A DNA stretch of 64,000 nt from the NCBI RefSeq assembly GCF_002072175.1, contig NZ_MVIV01000004.1, positions 124,001 through 188,000 of the forward strand, written 5' to 3'. Shown here piece by piece: positions 17,601-28,154 of this stretch. The position numbers and the translations under genes were made by a program. Source of the DNA: Actinomyces gaoshouyii (lineage in GTDB: Bacteria > Actinomycetota > Actinomycetes > Actinomycetales > Actinomycetaceae). Every line of letters begins with the position of its first letter. The first letter of the stretch is position 1. Below the pieces are notes generated by a model that searched no databases, was not told where the DNA came from, and saw only the letters and a list, made by a program, of their open reading frames with translations.

Positions 17601-17973
17601 GGAGGCGGTGGACCGGCTCCTCGCGCCGCCCGGCGGCGAGGTTGTGATGGGAGATGGCGGCGGCGAGGCGCCGGTACCCGCGGGGGTCCCGGGCGAGGAT
17701 CGGCAGGTGGGAGGCGTCATCGAGGGTGAGCTCGGCGCCGTGGATGGTGGGGACGCCGTGGGCGCGGCCGGCCTGGGCGTGCTTGACGATGCCGGGCATG
17801 CCGTCGTGATCGGTCAGGGCCAGGGCCTCCAGGCCGAGCTCGACGGCCGCGGCGTGGAGCTCGGCGGGCTCATTGGCGCCGTCGAGGAAGGAGTAGGCCG
17901 AGTGGGCGTGGAGCTCGGCGTAGCGGTGCGAGGACGGCAGGGGCGGCCCCTCCCGAGCGATGGATTCGAACAA
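14617..17973 (-). CDS. dnaE2: error-prone DNA polymerase III alpha subunit DnaE2
   Basis: About 1118 residues. An N-terminal PHP domain begins with YAELHAHSAYSFLDGANEP. The polymerase core has GYPDIDLDIE near residue 404 carrying catalytic aspartates, and PLFQEQLMQIAIDAAGFTPAEAD. The C-terminal OB fold contains VAGVITHRQRPHTASGMIFLNLED. This is the translesion DnaE2 of the SOS mutasome, working with ImuA'/ImuB encoded at 20493-22999. A LexA-type box overlaps the start region. The start is uncertain: TTG at 17973 sits 6 nt after a TATTCT -10 box, CTG at 17940 follows a GGGAGGGG ribosome site, and the frame is open to ATG 18054, upstream of the operator. Confidence 0.92.
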   Translation of the reverse strand: MFESIAREGPPLPSSHRYAELHAHSAYSFLDGANEPAELHAAAVELGLEALALTDHDGMPGIVKHAQAGRAHGVPTIHGAELTLDDASHLPILARDPRGYRRLAAAISHHNLAAGRREEPVHRLQDLAAALEGGGILALTGTANGPLRRALGDPRRPAEWSLAAADAALGRLVDLLGPDGVAVELALDGSFTDAPLTEALGSLARAHRLPLVATGAVRCARPADSRLADVLIATRLATDLDSARGHLPAVGRHLRGPDQMARLHRRDPAAVDAAADIGAELAFDLALVVPDLPIPPVPEGHTPATWLRELTRRGALERYGSPREEPEAWRTLTHELDVIESLGFPGYFLIVRSIVDFCAEAGILCQGRGSAANSAVCYALGITAVDAVRHKMLFERFLSPGRKGYPDIDLDIEACRREEVIQHVYARYGREYAAQVANVISYRPRSAVRDAARALGHPGGLQDRWAGLMDRRSTVRTDLAEGAPGSGEGTGNGAPGGGDGIPDQVLDVAESLLGLPRHLGIHSGGMVLADRPITEVCPVRWAAMEGRTVLQWDKDDCADAGLVKFDLLGLGMLTALRLAFTSLAARGETVPELAPGGELRAAKVGRPWDLHTLPEEDPAVYRLLRAADTVGVFQVESRAQMAALPKLRPETFYDIVVEVALIRPGPIQGNAVSPYIRRRLGREPITYLHDSLKPALAKTLGVPLFQEQLMQIAIDAAGFTPAEADALRQAMGAKRSAERMEALHARLVDGMTRRGVSQDDAESVFAQLRGFADFGFPESHAFSFAYLVYASAWLKTRRPEDFYAGVLGAQPMGFWSPSTLVADARRHGVRVLPADVNASEVEAGVEQRPAAAGPDWEPLAPSPHALAPIDAHPALAVRLGLGRVKGLGGAAERIVAERAENGPFTDLADLTRRVRLTTARLESLAAAGALRSLGADRREALWAAGAVAGEIGRRRAPAPGEAWSQPPLPGTAVGASAPELTPMTPAEEAVADIRLTGVASPRSPMALARPALAAGGILTIAEVARRAGQRVRVAGVITHRQRPHTASGMIFLNLEDETGLLNVVCSAGMWRRYRGIGRRAGALVVRGTVEVGDGAVVLIGERLEALGGIVAPSSRDWT

Positions 17974-17980
17974 GTGTACA
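17966..17980. promoter_or_regulatory. degenerate LexA (SOS) box of dnaE2
   Basis: TCGAACAAGTGTACA matches one half of the actinobacterial SOS box (TCGAAC-N4-GTTCGA) perfectly and the other half partly. It overlaps the predicted -10 (TATTCT, minus strand 17980-17985) and start codon region, as expected for repression by LexA. Confidence 0.6.
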
Positions 17981-18136
17981 GAATAACGCGCTCGAGTCGT
18001 GACGGCGCTCAGACGCCTCTGAGGCAGCCACGTGAGACAATCCCCGTCGTTCACCCGCGGAGTAGCTACTGTGCCCGCATTCCCAATGTCGGCGACTCAT
18101 CCCTGAGCGCCGCGCCACCTCGATCCAGGATCCAGC

Positions 18137-19621
18137 ATGACCGATTCCCAGCTTGCGGGCGCCGCCGCAGAGTCCGACGGAGAACAGGAAGAGCCCCAGG
18201 AGCTGAGCCGCAGCCTGCTCAGCCGCCACCTCACCATGATCTCGATCGGCGGTGCGATCGGCACCGGCCTGTTCGTCGCCTCCGGCGCCACCATCTCCCA
18301 AGCGGGCCCCGGCGGCGCGCTCGTGGCCTACGCCGCCGTCGGCATCATGGTGTGGCTCATCATGCAGTCCCTGGGCGAGATGGCCGCCTACCTACCGGTG
18401 GCCGGTTCCTTCGGCGAGTACGGGACGCGCTTCGTCTCCCGCTCCTTCGGCTTCGCGATCGGCTGGAACTACTGGTTCAACTGGGCGATCACCGTGGCCG
18501 CCGAGCTCGTGGCGGCGGCGCTGGTGATGAAGTACTGGCTGCCGGACGTCCCCTCCCTGGTCTGGTCAGCCCTCTTCCTCATCATCCTGTTCGCCATCAA
18601 TGCCCTGAGCGCCCGCGCCTACGGGGAGTCCGAGTTCCTCTTCGCCTCGATCAAGGTGGTCGCCGTCGTCGTCTTCCTCATCCTCGGCACGGCGATGATC
18701 GCCGGGATCCTGGGCGGCCCCAGCCCGGGCATGACGAACTGGACCATGGGCGAAGCGCCCTTCGTGGGAGGCGGTGAGGGGATCCTCCTCGTCCTCCTCG
18801 TAGCCGGCTACTCCTTCCAGGGCACCGAGCTCATCGGGACGGCTGCGGGCGAGGCGGAGAACCCCGAGCGCACCATCCCCCGCGCCATCCGCACGATCTT
18901 CTGGCGCATCCTGCTGTTCTACATCGGGGCGATCGCCGTCATCGGCTTCCTCATCCCCTACACCGACCCCAATCTGCTCAACTCCTCGGAGTCCAATATC
19001 TCGGTGTCCCCCTTCACGCTCGTCTTCGAGCGAGCGGGCGTCCTGGGGGCCGCCTCGGTCATCAACGCGATCATCCTCACCTCCGTGCTCTCAGCGGGCA
19101 CCTCCGGCCTGTACTCCTCCACCCGGATGCTCTTCGCGCTGGCCGAGCGCGGGCACGCCCCGCGCTTCCTCACGCGCCTGTCCTCCCACCAGGTGCCGAT
19201 GAACGCGCTCGTGGCCACGACCCTCGTGGGCCTGGCGGGCTTCATCACCTCCCTCATCGGCGACGGCGCCGCCTACGAGTTCCTGCTCACCCTGTCCGCC
19301 CTGGCGGGCTTCATCACCTGGGCGGGCATCTCCTGGTGCCACTGGCGCTTCCGCATGGCCCTCGAGGCGCAGGGGCGCCCGCTGACCGACCTGCCCTACC
19401 GGGCCCGGTTCTTCCCCGCGGGCGCCATCGTGGCCCTGCTGGCCTGTATCGCCATCATCATCGGGCAGGCCTACGGGCCGATCACCAGTGGGGACTCCCT
19501 GGGAAAGATCCTCATGCCCTACATCGGCATCCCGGTGTTCCTGGCCCTGTGGTGGGGGCACAAGCTCGTCACCCACGCCCCCACCGTGGACCCCGCGCAG
19601 GCGGACCTGGGCAGGGAGTAG
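18137..19621 (+). CDS. LysP-type amino acid permease (APC superfamily)
   Basis: A 494-residue permease with 12 predicted helices after a 30-residue acidic N-terminus. Signatures of the LysP/AAT group are RHLTMISIGGAIGTGLFVASG (helix 1 substrate-binding glycines), YSFQGTELIGTAAGEAENP (helix 6) and SPFTLVFERAG, close to lysine-specific permeases. Basic amino acids, lysine first, are the likely substrates. AGGATC lies just upstream of the ATG. It is placed between dnaE2 and imuAB on the opposite strand and appears unrelated to SOS repair. Confidence 0.87.
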   Translation: MTDSQLAGAAAESDGEQEEPQELSRSLLSRHLTMISIGGAIGTGLFVASGATISQAGPGGALVAYAAVGIMVWLIMQSLGEMAAYLPVAGSFGEYGTRFVSRSFGFAIGWNYWFNWAITVAAELVAAALVMKYWLPDVPSLVWSALFLIILFAINALSARAYGESEFLFASIKVVAVVVFLILGTAMIAGILGGPSPGMTNWTMGEAPFVGGGEGILLVLLVAGYSFQGTELIGTAAGEAENPERTIPRAIRTIFWRILLFYIGAIAVIGFLIPYTDPNLLNSSESNISVSPFTLVFERAGVLGAASVINAIILTSVLSAGTSGLYSSTRMLFALAERGHAPRFLTRLSSHQVPMNALVATTLVGLAGFITSLIGDGAAYEFLLTLSALAGFITWAGISWCHWRFRMALEAQGRPLTDLPYRARFFPAGAIVALLACIAIIIGQAYGPITSGDSLGKILMPYIGIPVFLALWWGHKLVTHAPTVDPAQADLGRE

Positions 19622-19714
19622 CGGGGGGCAGCGGCGACCCGCGCGACGTCGGGCAGTCCGCCGGGACGGGGAGCGCCCCATGGGCTCCCGCAGCGTCGGC
19701 ACAGCGCGCGCCCC

Positions 19715-19720
19715 TAGGAT
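19715..19720 (+). promoter_or_regulatory. -10 box of PAP2 gene, leaderless type
   Basis: TAGGAT ends exactly 6 nt before the GTG at 19727. It could alternatively serve as a weak ribosome site. Confidence 0.4.
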
Positions 19721-19726
19721 GACCTC

Positions 19727-20461
19727 GTGCGATTCTCATTACCGGTACTCCCCGAGCCATCGTTGCGGTCCCTGCCGTCCAGTCGGGCCATCGCCTGGAC
19801 GATGGCGGTGGCGCTCGCCGTCTTCACCATCGCGGCGGTCGCCACGCTCACTGTCAACGGCGGCAGGGGCGCCGGTGCGGGCGCCCCCGGCCGGACTTTG
19901 GCCGTCGACCTGTGGGCGGCCAGGCGGGCGGCCTCGTTGCGCGCCCCCGCGCTCACGCCCCTCGCCTGGTCCCTCACCCATGCGGGAGGGACGATCGGCC
20001 TCACACTCCTCACAGCGGCGATCGCTCCCGCGCTGGCTCTGCGGGGCCTTGGGGCGCAGGCGGTCATCCTGGTGGCCTCCATGAGCGGCGCGTCCATCCT
20101 CACCCTCGCGCTCAAGGGAGTCTTCAGCCGCCCGCGCCTGGGCGCCGAGTTCCGCCTGGGCCCACCCCTGCGCACCGCGGCCTTCCCCTCGGGGCACTCC
20201 CTCAACACCGCGGTCTTCATGGCTCTTCTGGCGGGATTCGTCCTCATCTCAGCGGCTTCGCGGGCAGCGCGGGCGGGCGCCGTGGCGGCGGCCCTGGTGG
20301 TCACGGCCGCCGTGGGCGCCTCCCGCGTCTACCTCGGCTACCACCGCCTCACGGAGATCCTGGCGGGCTGGGCCCTGGGACTCGCATGGGCTTGCGCCAC
20401 GGCGCTCGTGGTCATCGCGCTCAGCCGTCAGCGGCCGCGCCGCGCCATCACCCACCCGTAG
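19727..20461 (+). CDS. PAP2-family phosphatase
   Basis: A 244-residue membrane phosphatase. The three PAP2 motifs are KGVFSRPRLG (KxxxxxxRP), FPSGHSLNT (PSGH) and SRVYLGYHRLTEILAGW (SRxxxxxHxxxD, with Glu instead of the usual Asp). About six helices are predicted. Family substrates include phosphatidate, phosphatidylglycerophosphate and undecaprenyl diphosphate; this one is not assignable. The GTG start is followed by MRFSLPVLPE and then the first helix. It converges with imuB, leaving 31 bp between stop codons. Confidence 0.85.
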   Translation: MRFSLPVLPEPSLRSLPSSRAIAWTMAVALAVFTIAAVATLTVNGGRGAGAGAPGRTLAVDLWAARRAASLRAPALTPLAWSLTHAGGTIGLTLLTAAIAPALALRGLGAQAVILVASMSGASILTLALKGVFSRPRLGAEFRLGPPLRTAAFPSGHSLNTAVFMALLAGFVLISAASRAARAGAVAAALVVTAAVGASRVYLGYHRLTEILAGWALGLAWACATALVVIALSRQRPRRAITHP

Positions 20462-20492
20462 TCCCGTCGCAGCCGGTCGCGGTCCCCCACGG

Positions 20493-22181
20493 TCAGTCGT
20501 AGACGGCGTCGAGCCACCACCTCCCGGAGCGCTCCAGGAGCAGGGGAGGGCCGCAGCGGCGGGTCACTTGCAGGTAGGCGCGCCGGTGGGCGCCGGGCCC
20601 CCACCAGCCCTCGTCGATGACCCAGGGCCCGGCCCAGGCCAGGACCTCATCGCTCCCGTCCCACTCCGAGTGCGGGCTCCCCGGTTCCCCGATGCGGATG
20701 GCGGCGGGAGCGCCGTCGAGGATCCCCTGGGCGTCGACGCCGATCTCCTCCCCCATGGCATCGGCGAGGACCGCGGGCACGCGGTGGCAGGGGACGGTGG
20801 CGGGGCTCGGTTCCGGGAGCATCCCGGCCCAGGGCGGCGTCCCCTCGCGCGCGGCGCCGCCCGGGCGCCCCACCGGGGAGGGCCCGGCGGGCGACTCGTC
20901 CCAGCCGATGAGGCGGGCGCGGGAGCGCGGGTCCCGCCCGGGGACGAGGCGAGGGGACAGCACCCCGCCGACCCCGAGGAGGGACTCGACGCGCTCGGCG
21001 GCCCTGCGAGCGAGGCGCTGCCCCCGCTCGCCCGGGGTCCCCCACAGCCCCTCCCGGTGGGCGCCGGCGACGACGGGCTCGAGAGCGGTCAGGCGCAGGA
21101 GGGTCAGGGGTGCGGCGGGCGGGCGGCCGGAGCGGCCGGCCAGCCAGCCCTCGATCTGCCAGCGGACGCGGTCCGTGGTCCAGGAGGGGTCGGGGAAGGA
21201 GTCGAGAATCCAGGAGCGGGCGAGCTCGGAACCGTCCTCGCAGCCGGCCTCGATGAGGAGCCGCCCCGCGCCGAGGCCCGCGCCCGCCAGGCGGGAGGCC
21301 AGACGCTCGGCAAGCCCGCGGGCCACGAAGGCGGCGGCGTCGGCCCGCTCGATGGGCGGATCGAGGCGCTCCTCGACGCCGATGCTCGCCCGAGGGCGCG
21401 GGGCCCGGGGGGCGTCGCGCGCCTCGGCGCTGGCCAGGAGGTGGAGACGCTCCCCGGTGATCCCGAATCGCGCGGCGATATCCCGGCGCGGGAGGCGGGC
21501 CAGATCCCCCAGGCGGTGGATGCCCAGGCGCGAGAGCGTCTCGATGACGGCCTTGGCCTCCTGCCCCGCCGCGCGGGAGGTCAGGGCGGCCAGGGCGGAG
21601 GGCATCGGCCAGGGGGACAGGAAGTCGGCGGTGGCGCCGGAAGAGACGATGATGCCGCGCCGGGCGGCGAGGACGGCTCCGAGGAGGGAGTCGGCGATGC
21701 CGACCTGGCACTCGACGCCGATCCCCTGGGCGACGGCCTCGATGACGGCCTCGGCGAGGGGCTTCTCTCCCCCGGCCCACGCGGCGGGGCCGCGAGCGCC
21801 GGACAGGGCCAGGCCGGGCCGCACGATCGAGGGGTCGGCAAGGACGGTGGTCAGGGCCTCCATGACGTCCCCGAAGGCGCGGGCCTCCCGCTCGGGACAC
21901 GGGGGGATGACGGCCAGGCCGGGGCACAGGGATCGGGCCAGGCGCAGGCGCATCCCGATGCCCACGCCGGCGGCCCTGGCCGCCGGGGAGGCGGCGACGA
22001 CGCCCCGAGCGCCGATGACGGCGACCGGCCCGGTGGCCGGATCGGGCGGAGACTCTCCGGATCCCCGGCGGGCCCGGGCCTGATCGCGTGCCTGGAGGGT
22101 GAGGGCGACGACTGGCCAGTCGGGGACCCATACAGCGAGGAGTCGCGGGACGGTGGGAGTCGGGGGCGGCGAGGGGCTCAT
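20493..22181 (-). CDS. imuB: ImuB, catalytically inactive Y-family polymerase homologue
   Basis: A 562-residue DinB/UmuC-like protein. The first metal motif is VWVPDWPVVAL, and the position of the usual SxDE catalytic motif reads LALSGARGPAAW without acidic residues, so it cannot polymerise DNA. Thumb-like HhH segments (RLGIHRLGDLARLPRRDIAARFG) follow. In mycobacteria and Caulobacter ImuB is the hub that binds the beta clamp, ImuA' and DnaE2. The ATG overlaps the imuA stop in an ATGA junction (22178-22181), so the two are translationally coupled under the LexA box at 23024. Confidence 0.87.
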   Translation of the reverse strand: MSPSPPPTPTVPRLLAVWVPDWPVVALTLQARDQARARRGSGESPPDPATGPVAVIGARGVVAASPAARAAGVGIGMRLRLARSLCPGLAVIPPCPEREARAFGDVMEALTTVLADPSIVRPGLALSGARGPAAWAGGEKPLAEAVIEAVAQGIGVECQVGIADSLLGAVLAARRGIIVSSGATADFLSPWPMPSALAALTSRAAGQEAKAVIETLSRLGIHRLGDLARLPRRDIAARFGITGERLHLLASAEARDAPRAPRPRASIGVEERLDPPIERADAAAFVARGLAERLASRLAGAGLGAGRLLIEAGCEDGSELARSWILDSFPDPSWTTDRVRWQIEGWLAGRSGRPPAAPLTLLRLTALEPVVAGAHREGLWGTPGERGQRLARRAAERVESLLGVGGVLSPRLVPGRDPRSRARLIGWDESPAGPSPVGRPGGAAREGTPPWAGMLPEPSPATVPCHRVPAVLADAMGEEIGVDAQGILDGAPAAIRIGEPGSPHSEWDGSDEVLAWAGPWVIDEGWWGPGAHRRAYLQVTRRCGPPLLLERSGRWWLDAVYD

Positions 22182-22999
22182 GCGCTCCCCCTGCGGGCAG
22201 TAAGGGTGCCGGGCTCGGCGGGGGCGGCGGGGCCCTTGGACGCGGCCGCTCCCCGCTCATCGGCCCCTGCGAGATCCTCGAGCTCCATGCCGCCGCCTCC
22301 CAGGCGCAGCTCGAGGCGGGAGCCGCGGGCGTCGTCGTGCAGGCGCCAGGACAGGGCGTCGAGATATCCAGCGGACATCTCCTGCGCGCCCTGGGCGGTG
22401 GCGCGCAGGGGGACGAGGGTGCCGCGGGACTCGACGCGCAGGACGCGAGCGCCCTCCCAGGGGATGGAGCTGAGGATGAGGGCGCCGCGGTCCCGGGCGC
22501 GGGCGGTCAGGGTGGCGCGATCCCGGGATCGGAGGCGCGAGGCGGGGCGAGCGGTGATGAGGAGGGCGTCGACGCCGTCGAGCAGAGCGGCGGTGACGGC
22601 GAGGATGCCGGCGGGGGCGAGTTCCTCCCGCACCGCGTGGACCTCCTCGCCGCCCCCCGTGCCAATGGGGACGGCGAGCACGCGGTCGAGGGCGAGGCCG
22701 AGGTGAGCGGCGGCGCACCAGCCGAGGTCATCGCCGCCGACCACCGCGCACCACCCCTGGGCGCCCTGGCGGTGGGCGAGGAGGGCGAGCAGGGCGCTGG
22801 TCGAGCCGGTGAGGACCACGGCCCCACTGGTGGCGGCGCCCACGCCGAGCCAGGGGCCGGGAGGGGGGTCGCCGATGAGGCCTTCCCGGGCCCGGGGGGC
22901 GAGAGGCTCGCGCGCCGAGCGCAGGCCGGTGCGCTCCTCAGCTCTGGCCAGGGCGCTCCTGGCGGCCCGGAGGCGCGAGAGTCCCTCGTCCCCAACCAT
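22178..22999 (-). CDS. imuA: ImuA'-like RecA-fold protein of the SOS mutasome
   Basis: About 273 residues with weak RecA-like character: GLIGDPPPGPWLGVGAATSGAVVLTG occupies the place of the Walker A region, but without a canonical GKT. Identity rests mainly on its position immediately upstream of and overlapping imuB and on the strong SOS box. ImuA' interacts with ImuB and RecA to support DnaE2-dependent mutagenesis. The ATG at 22999 is preferred because GGGAGGAG lies 7 nt upstream; the frame also opens 8 codons earlier, next to the LexA box. Confidence 0.78.
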   Translation of the reverse strand: MVGDEGLSRLRAARSALARAEERTGLRSAREPLAPRAREGLIGDPPPGPWLGVGAATSGAVVLTGSTSALLALLAHRQGAQGWCAVVGGDDLGWCAAAHLGLALDRVLAVPIGTGGGEEVHAVREELAPAGILAVTAALLDGVDALLITARPASRLRSRDRATLTARARDRGALILSSIPWEGARVLRVESRGTLVPLRATAQGAQEMSAGYLDALSWRLHDDARGSRLELRLGGGGMELEDLAGADERGAAASKGPAAPAEPGTLTARRGSA

Positions 23000-23023
23000 G
23001 GCGCCTCTCCTCCCGTAGCGCAT

Positions 23024-23039
23024 TCGAACACATGTTCGA
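23024..23039. promoter_or_regulatory. perfect palindromic LexA (SOS) box of imuA-imuB
   Basis: TCGAACACATGTTCGA is a perfect 16-bp palindrome that fits the actinobacterial/Gram-positive SOS consensus exactly. It lies 24 bp before the imuA ATG on the minus strand and would place the operon under LexA control. Confidence 0.92.
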
Positions 23040-23159
23040 GTTCGGTATGAGCGTAGCGCACGGGGGCGACAGGAATGAAGCCCGCTCGTCAGGCGCCTTC
23101 AGGAGAGAGAGACCGGCGTCTAGAGTGGCCCCATAGGCTCGACCGAGAACGGAGGCACC

Positions 23160-23735
23160 ATGACCGACCTGCGACGCCCGCGCCCCCCTTTCCCCTATGA
23201 CCTGCTTCCCACCGTCCCCGCATTCACCCTGGAGTCGACGGACATCGCCGCTGGCGCGCGCATCGCGGACCGTTTCACCGCCGCTGCGGGCGAGAGCATC
23301 TCGCCCGCCCTGTCGTGGTCGGGCTTCCCCGAGAGCACCTCCTCCTTCGCGGTGTCCTGCTTCGATCCCGATGCCCCAACGCCATCGGGCTGGTGGCACT
23401 GGACCATCGTGGATCTCGACGCCTCCACGACCTCCCTGCCACAGGGGGCGGGAGCCTCGGACCTGACCCTTGACGGCGCCGCCTTCCACCTGCGGGGAGA
23501 CTCGGGTGATCACTCCTACTTCGGCCCCTATCCCCCTGCGGGCGACGGCGATCACCGCTATGTCTTCGCCGTGCACGCCCTGGATGTGGAGACCCTGGGA
23601 CTCGACGATGAGGCGACGCCGACCATGGCGGCCTTCCAGATGGCGCAGCACGCCCTGGCCCGCGCGACGCTGACCGCCGTCTATTCGCTCCCCGGCGAAG
23701 CCGGCGCCGAGCCCTTCCTCCAGGGGCCGGCATGA
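23160..23735 (+). CDS. YbhB/YbcL family PEBP protein
   Basis: A 191-residue phosphatidylethanolamine-binding-protein homologue. The ligand-pocket motifs CFDPDAPTPSGWWHWTIVDL and HSYFGPYPPAGDGDHRYVF are intact. Bacterial YbhB proteins have no settled role; binding of small anionic ligands is inferred from the family. GGAGG precedes the ATG. The stop overlaps the next ATG (ATGA at 23732-23735), so it is coupled to the SDR gene. Confidence 0.88.
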   Translation: MTDLRRPRPPFPYDLLPTVPAFTLESTDIAAGARIADRFTAAAGESISPALSWSGFPESTSSFAVSCFDPDAPTPSGWWHWTIVDLDASTTSLPQGAGASDLTLDGAAFHLRGDSGDHSYFGPYPPAGDGDHRYVFAVHALDVETLGLDDEATPTMAAFQMAQHALARATLTAVYSLPGEAGAEPFLQGPA

Positions 23736-24619
23736 GCCGACGGGCGGCAGGGCCGCCCATCACCGCGCCTCCGGCCGGTCCGCCCTCCCCCACGGGCGCG
23801 GCAAGCCCTTCGCAGGGGGCGGGCACGCGCCGCAGCCGCCGGGACGCGGCGCGCGGCGAGCTCGTGGAAGCGGTCACCGGCGCGTTCCCGGCGGCGCCGA
23901 TCGGGCGCCACCAGCGTCGGCCGATCGCCGTGGTGACGGGGGCGACGTCGGGGATCGGCCTGGCGATCGCCCAGGACCTGTCCCGGGACCACGACCTCAT
24001 CCTCATGGCCCGCACGCAGTCGGACCTCGATGACCTGGCCGTCGCCCTGCGCCAGCACGCGGGCACCCGGGTGCGCGCCGTGGCGGTGGATCTGACCGAC
24101 GACGAGGCGCTGGCCCACGAGGTGGCGAGCCTGAGGCTGCCGCGCCTCGATGTGCTCGTCCACTCGGCGGGGGTGGAGGCTCCGGGCCGCGTGGAGGAGC
24201 TTGAGCCGGCCCAGTGGCGCTCGGCGCTCAACCTGGACCTGGTGGCGGTCGCGCATCTGACCAAGCTGCTGCTGCCGGCCCTGCGGGTGCGCAAGGGCCT
24301 GGTGGTCATGATCAACTCCGGCGCGGGGCACCGCTCCTTCGTGGGCCAGGCCCTGTACTGCGCGGCCAAGCACGGGTTGCGCGCCCTGGCCGACTGCCTG
24401 CGGGAGGAGGAGCGCGGAGACCTGCGGGTGACCACCATCTACCCGGGCCGCGTGGACACGCCGCTGCTGAGGCGCCTGCAGGAGGACGCCGGCCAGGAGT
24501 ACCGGCCGGCGGAGTACATGACCCCGGACTCGGTGGCCTCCGCCGTGCGCGTGGCCGTGGACATGCCTCAGGGCGCGGCCGTGGAGGACCTCATGGTGCG
24601 CCCTTCCCAGCTCACCTGA
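23732..24619 (+). CDS. SDR-family short-chain oxidoreductase
   Basis: A 295-residue classical SDR. The NAD(P) site VVTGATSGIGLAIA lies at about residues 68-81, NxxG-type motif VHSAGVE follows, then the catalytic region with INSGAG (Ser) and YCAAKHG (Tyr-x3-Lys). The first 60 residues are Pro/Ala/Ser-rich and not part of the fold. The translational start could therefore lie downstream, but the ATGA overlap with the PEBP gene supports 23732. The substrate is unknown. Confidence 0.84.
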   Translation: MSRRAAGPPITAPPAGPPSPTGAASPSQGAGTRRSRRDAARGELVEAVTGAFPAAPIGRHQRRPIAVVTGATSGIGLAIAQDLSRDHDLILMARTQSDLDDLAVALRQHAGTRVRAVAVDLTDDEALAHEVASLRLPRLDVLVHSAGVEAPGRVEELEPAQWRSALNLDLVAVAHLTKLLLPALRVRKGLVVMINSGAGHRSFVGQALYCAAKHGLRALADCLREEERGDLRVTTIYPGRVDTPLLRRLQEDAGQEYRPAEYMTPDSVASAVRVAVDMPQGAAVEDLMVRPSQLT

Positions 24620-24640
24620 GCCGCGCGTCGTCCTTCCCCG

Positions 24641-25108
24641 CTAGCGCCCGCCGGGGAAACCAAGGACCCGCCAGGCCTCGTAGAGCCCGATGGCCGCGGA
24701 GTTGGCGAGATTGAGGGAGCGATTGCCCTCGACCATGGGGATGCGGACGCGGTCGGTCACGCGGGGGTGGGCCATGACCTCCTCGGGCAGACCGGTCGGC
24801 TCGGGCCCGAAGAGAAGGGCGTCGTCGGCCCGCCAGTCCACCTGGGTGTGCAGGCGCTCGGCCTGGGCGGTGAAGGCGTAGATCCTCCCGGGGACGTGGA
24901 CGAGGCAGGACTCCAGGTCCTCGTGGACGCGCGTCCGGGCCAGGTCGTGGTAGTCCAGGCCGGCGCGGCGCAACTTGGCGTCATCCATGTCGAACAGGGG
25001 GTCGATGAGGTGGAGCATGGCGCCGGTGTTGGCGCTCAGCCTGATGGCGGCGCCGGTGTTCCCGGGGATCCGCGGCTCGAAGAAGACGACGTGCAGCACG
25101 CGGACCAT
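24641..25108 (-). CDS. trmL: tRNA (cytidine/uridine-2'-O-)-methyltransferase TrmL
   Basis: A 155-residue SPOUT methyltransferase. It has the TrmL motifs FEPRIPGNTGAAIRLSAN, LLFGPEPTGLPEEVM and the knot IPMVEGNRSLNLANSAAIGLYEA. TrmL dimers methylate the ribose of wobble residue 34 in tRNA-Leu isoacceptors using SAM. Length is normal for the family. The frame is open 23 codons further upstream, but those are Pro/Gly repeats; MVRVLHVVFFEP at 25108 is the family start. Confidence 0.9.
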   Translation of the reverse strand: MVRVLHVVFFEPRIPGNTGAAIRLSANTGAMLHLIDPLFDMDDAKLRRAGLDYHDLARTRVHEDLESCLVHVPGRIYAFTAQAERLHTQVDWRADDALLFGPEPTGLPEEVMAHPRVTDRVRIPMVEGNRSLNLANSAAIGLYEAWRVLGFPGGR

Positions 25109-25243
25109 CCTGCCACCCGCGGTCCCGCCCCCGCGCTCGGGGGGAGGAGGAGGGGGCGCGGTCGATCCGGCGTCCACTGCGGCGCCGTCGGGGATGAGGC
25201 GGACCTCAGCCGCGGTCCCGCGCGCCGGCAGGATCAGGGTTTC

Positions 25244-27928
<2,685 letters not shown>

Positions 27929-28154
27929 CGTCGCTCCTGTTGCTCGAGGATCACCGGAGGCGGCGCGGCCCGGGTCGTCCGGCGCGGGCCCGCCCGGTGT
28001 GGCGCCCACGCTATCCGACGGCGCGTCATCGCCCGTCAACATGCCGATCCGGTGCGGTGCGCCCGTCCTTGGGGAAGGGGAGCGAGCACCGAATATCGCG
28101 AGCCGCTCCGCACCTAACCGGCACCGGGCCGAGCCGCGCCGGAGGGCGCCGGGC

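Noticed and set aside
15634-18777. Very long plus-strand open frame opposite dnaE2
   Set aside because: It is the antisense frame of a high-GC gene with Gly/Val/Asp-rich, non-homologous translation; dnaE2 motifs on the minus strand are unmistakable.
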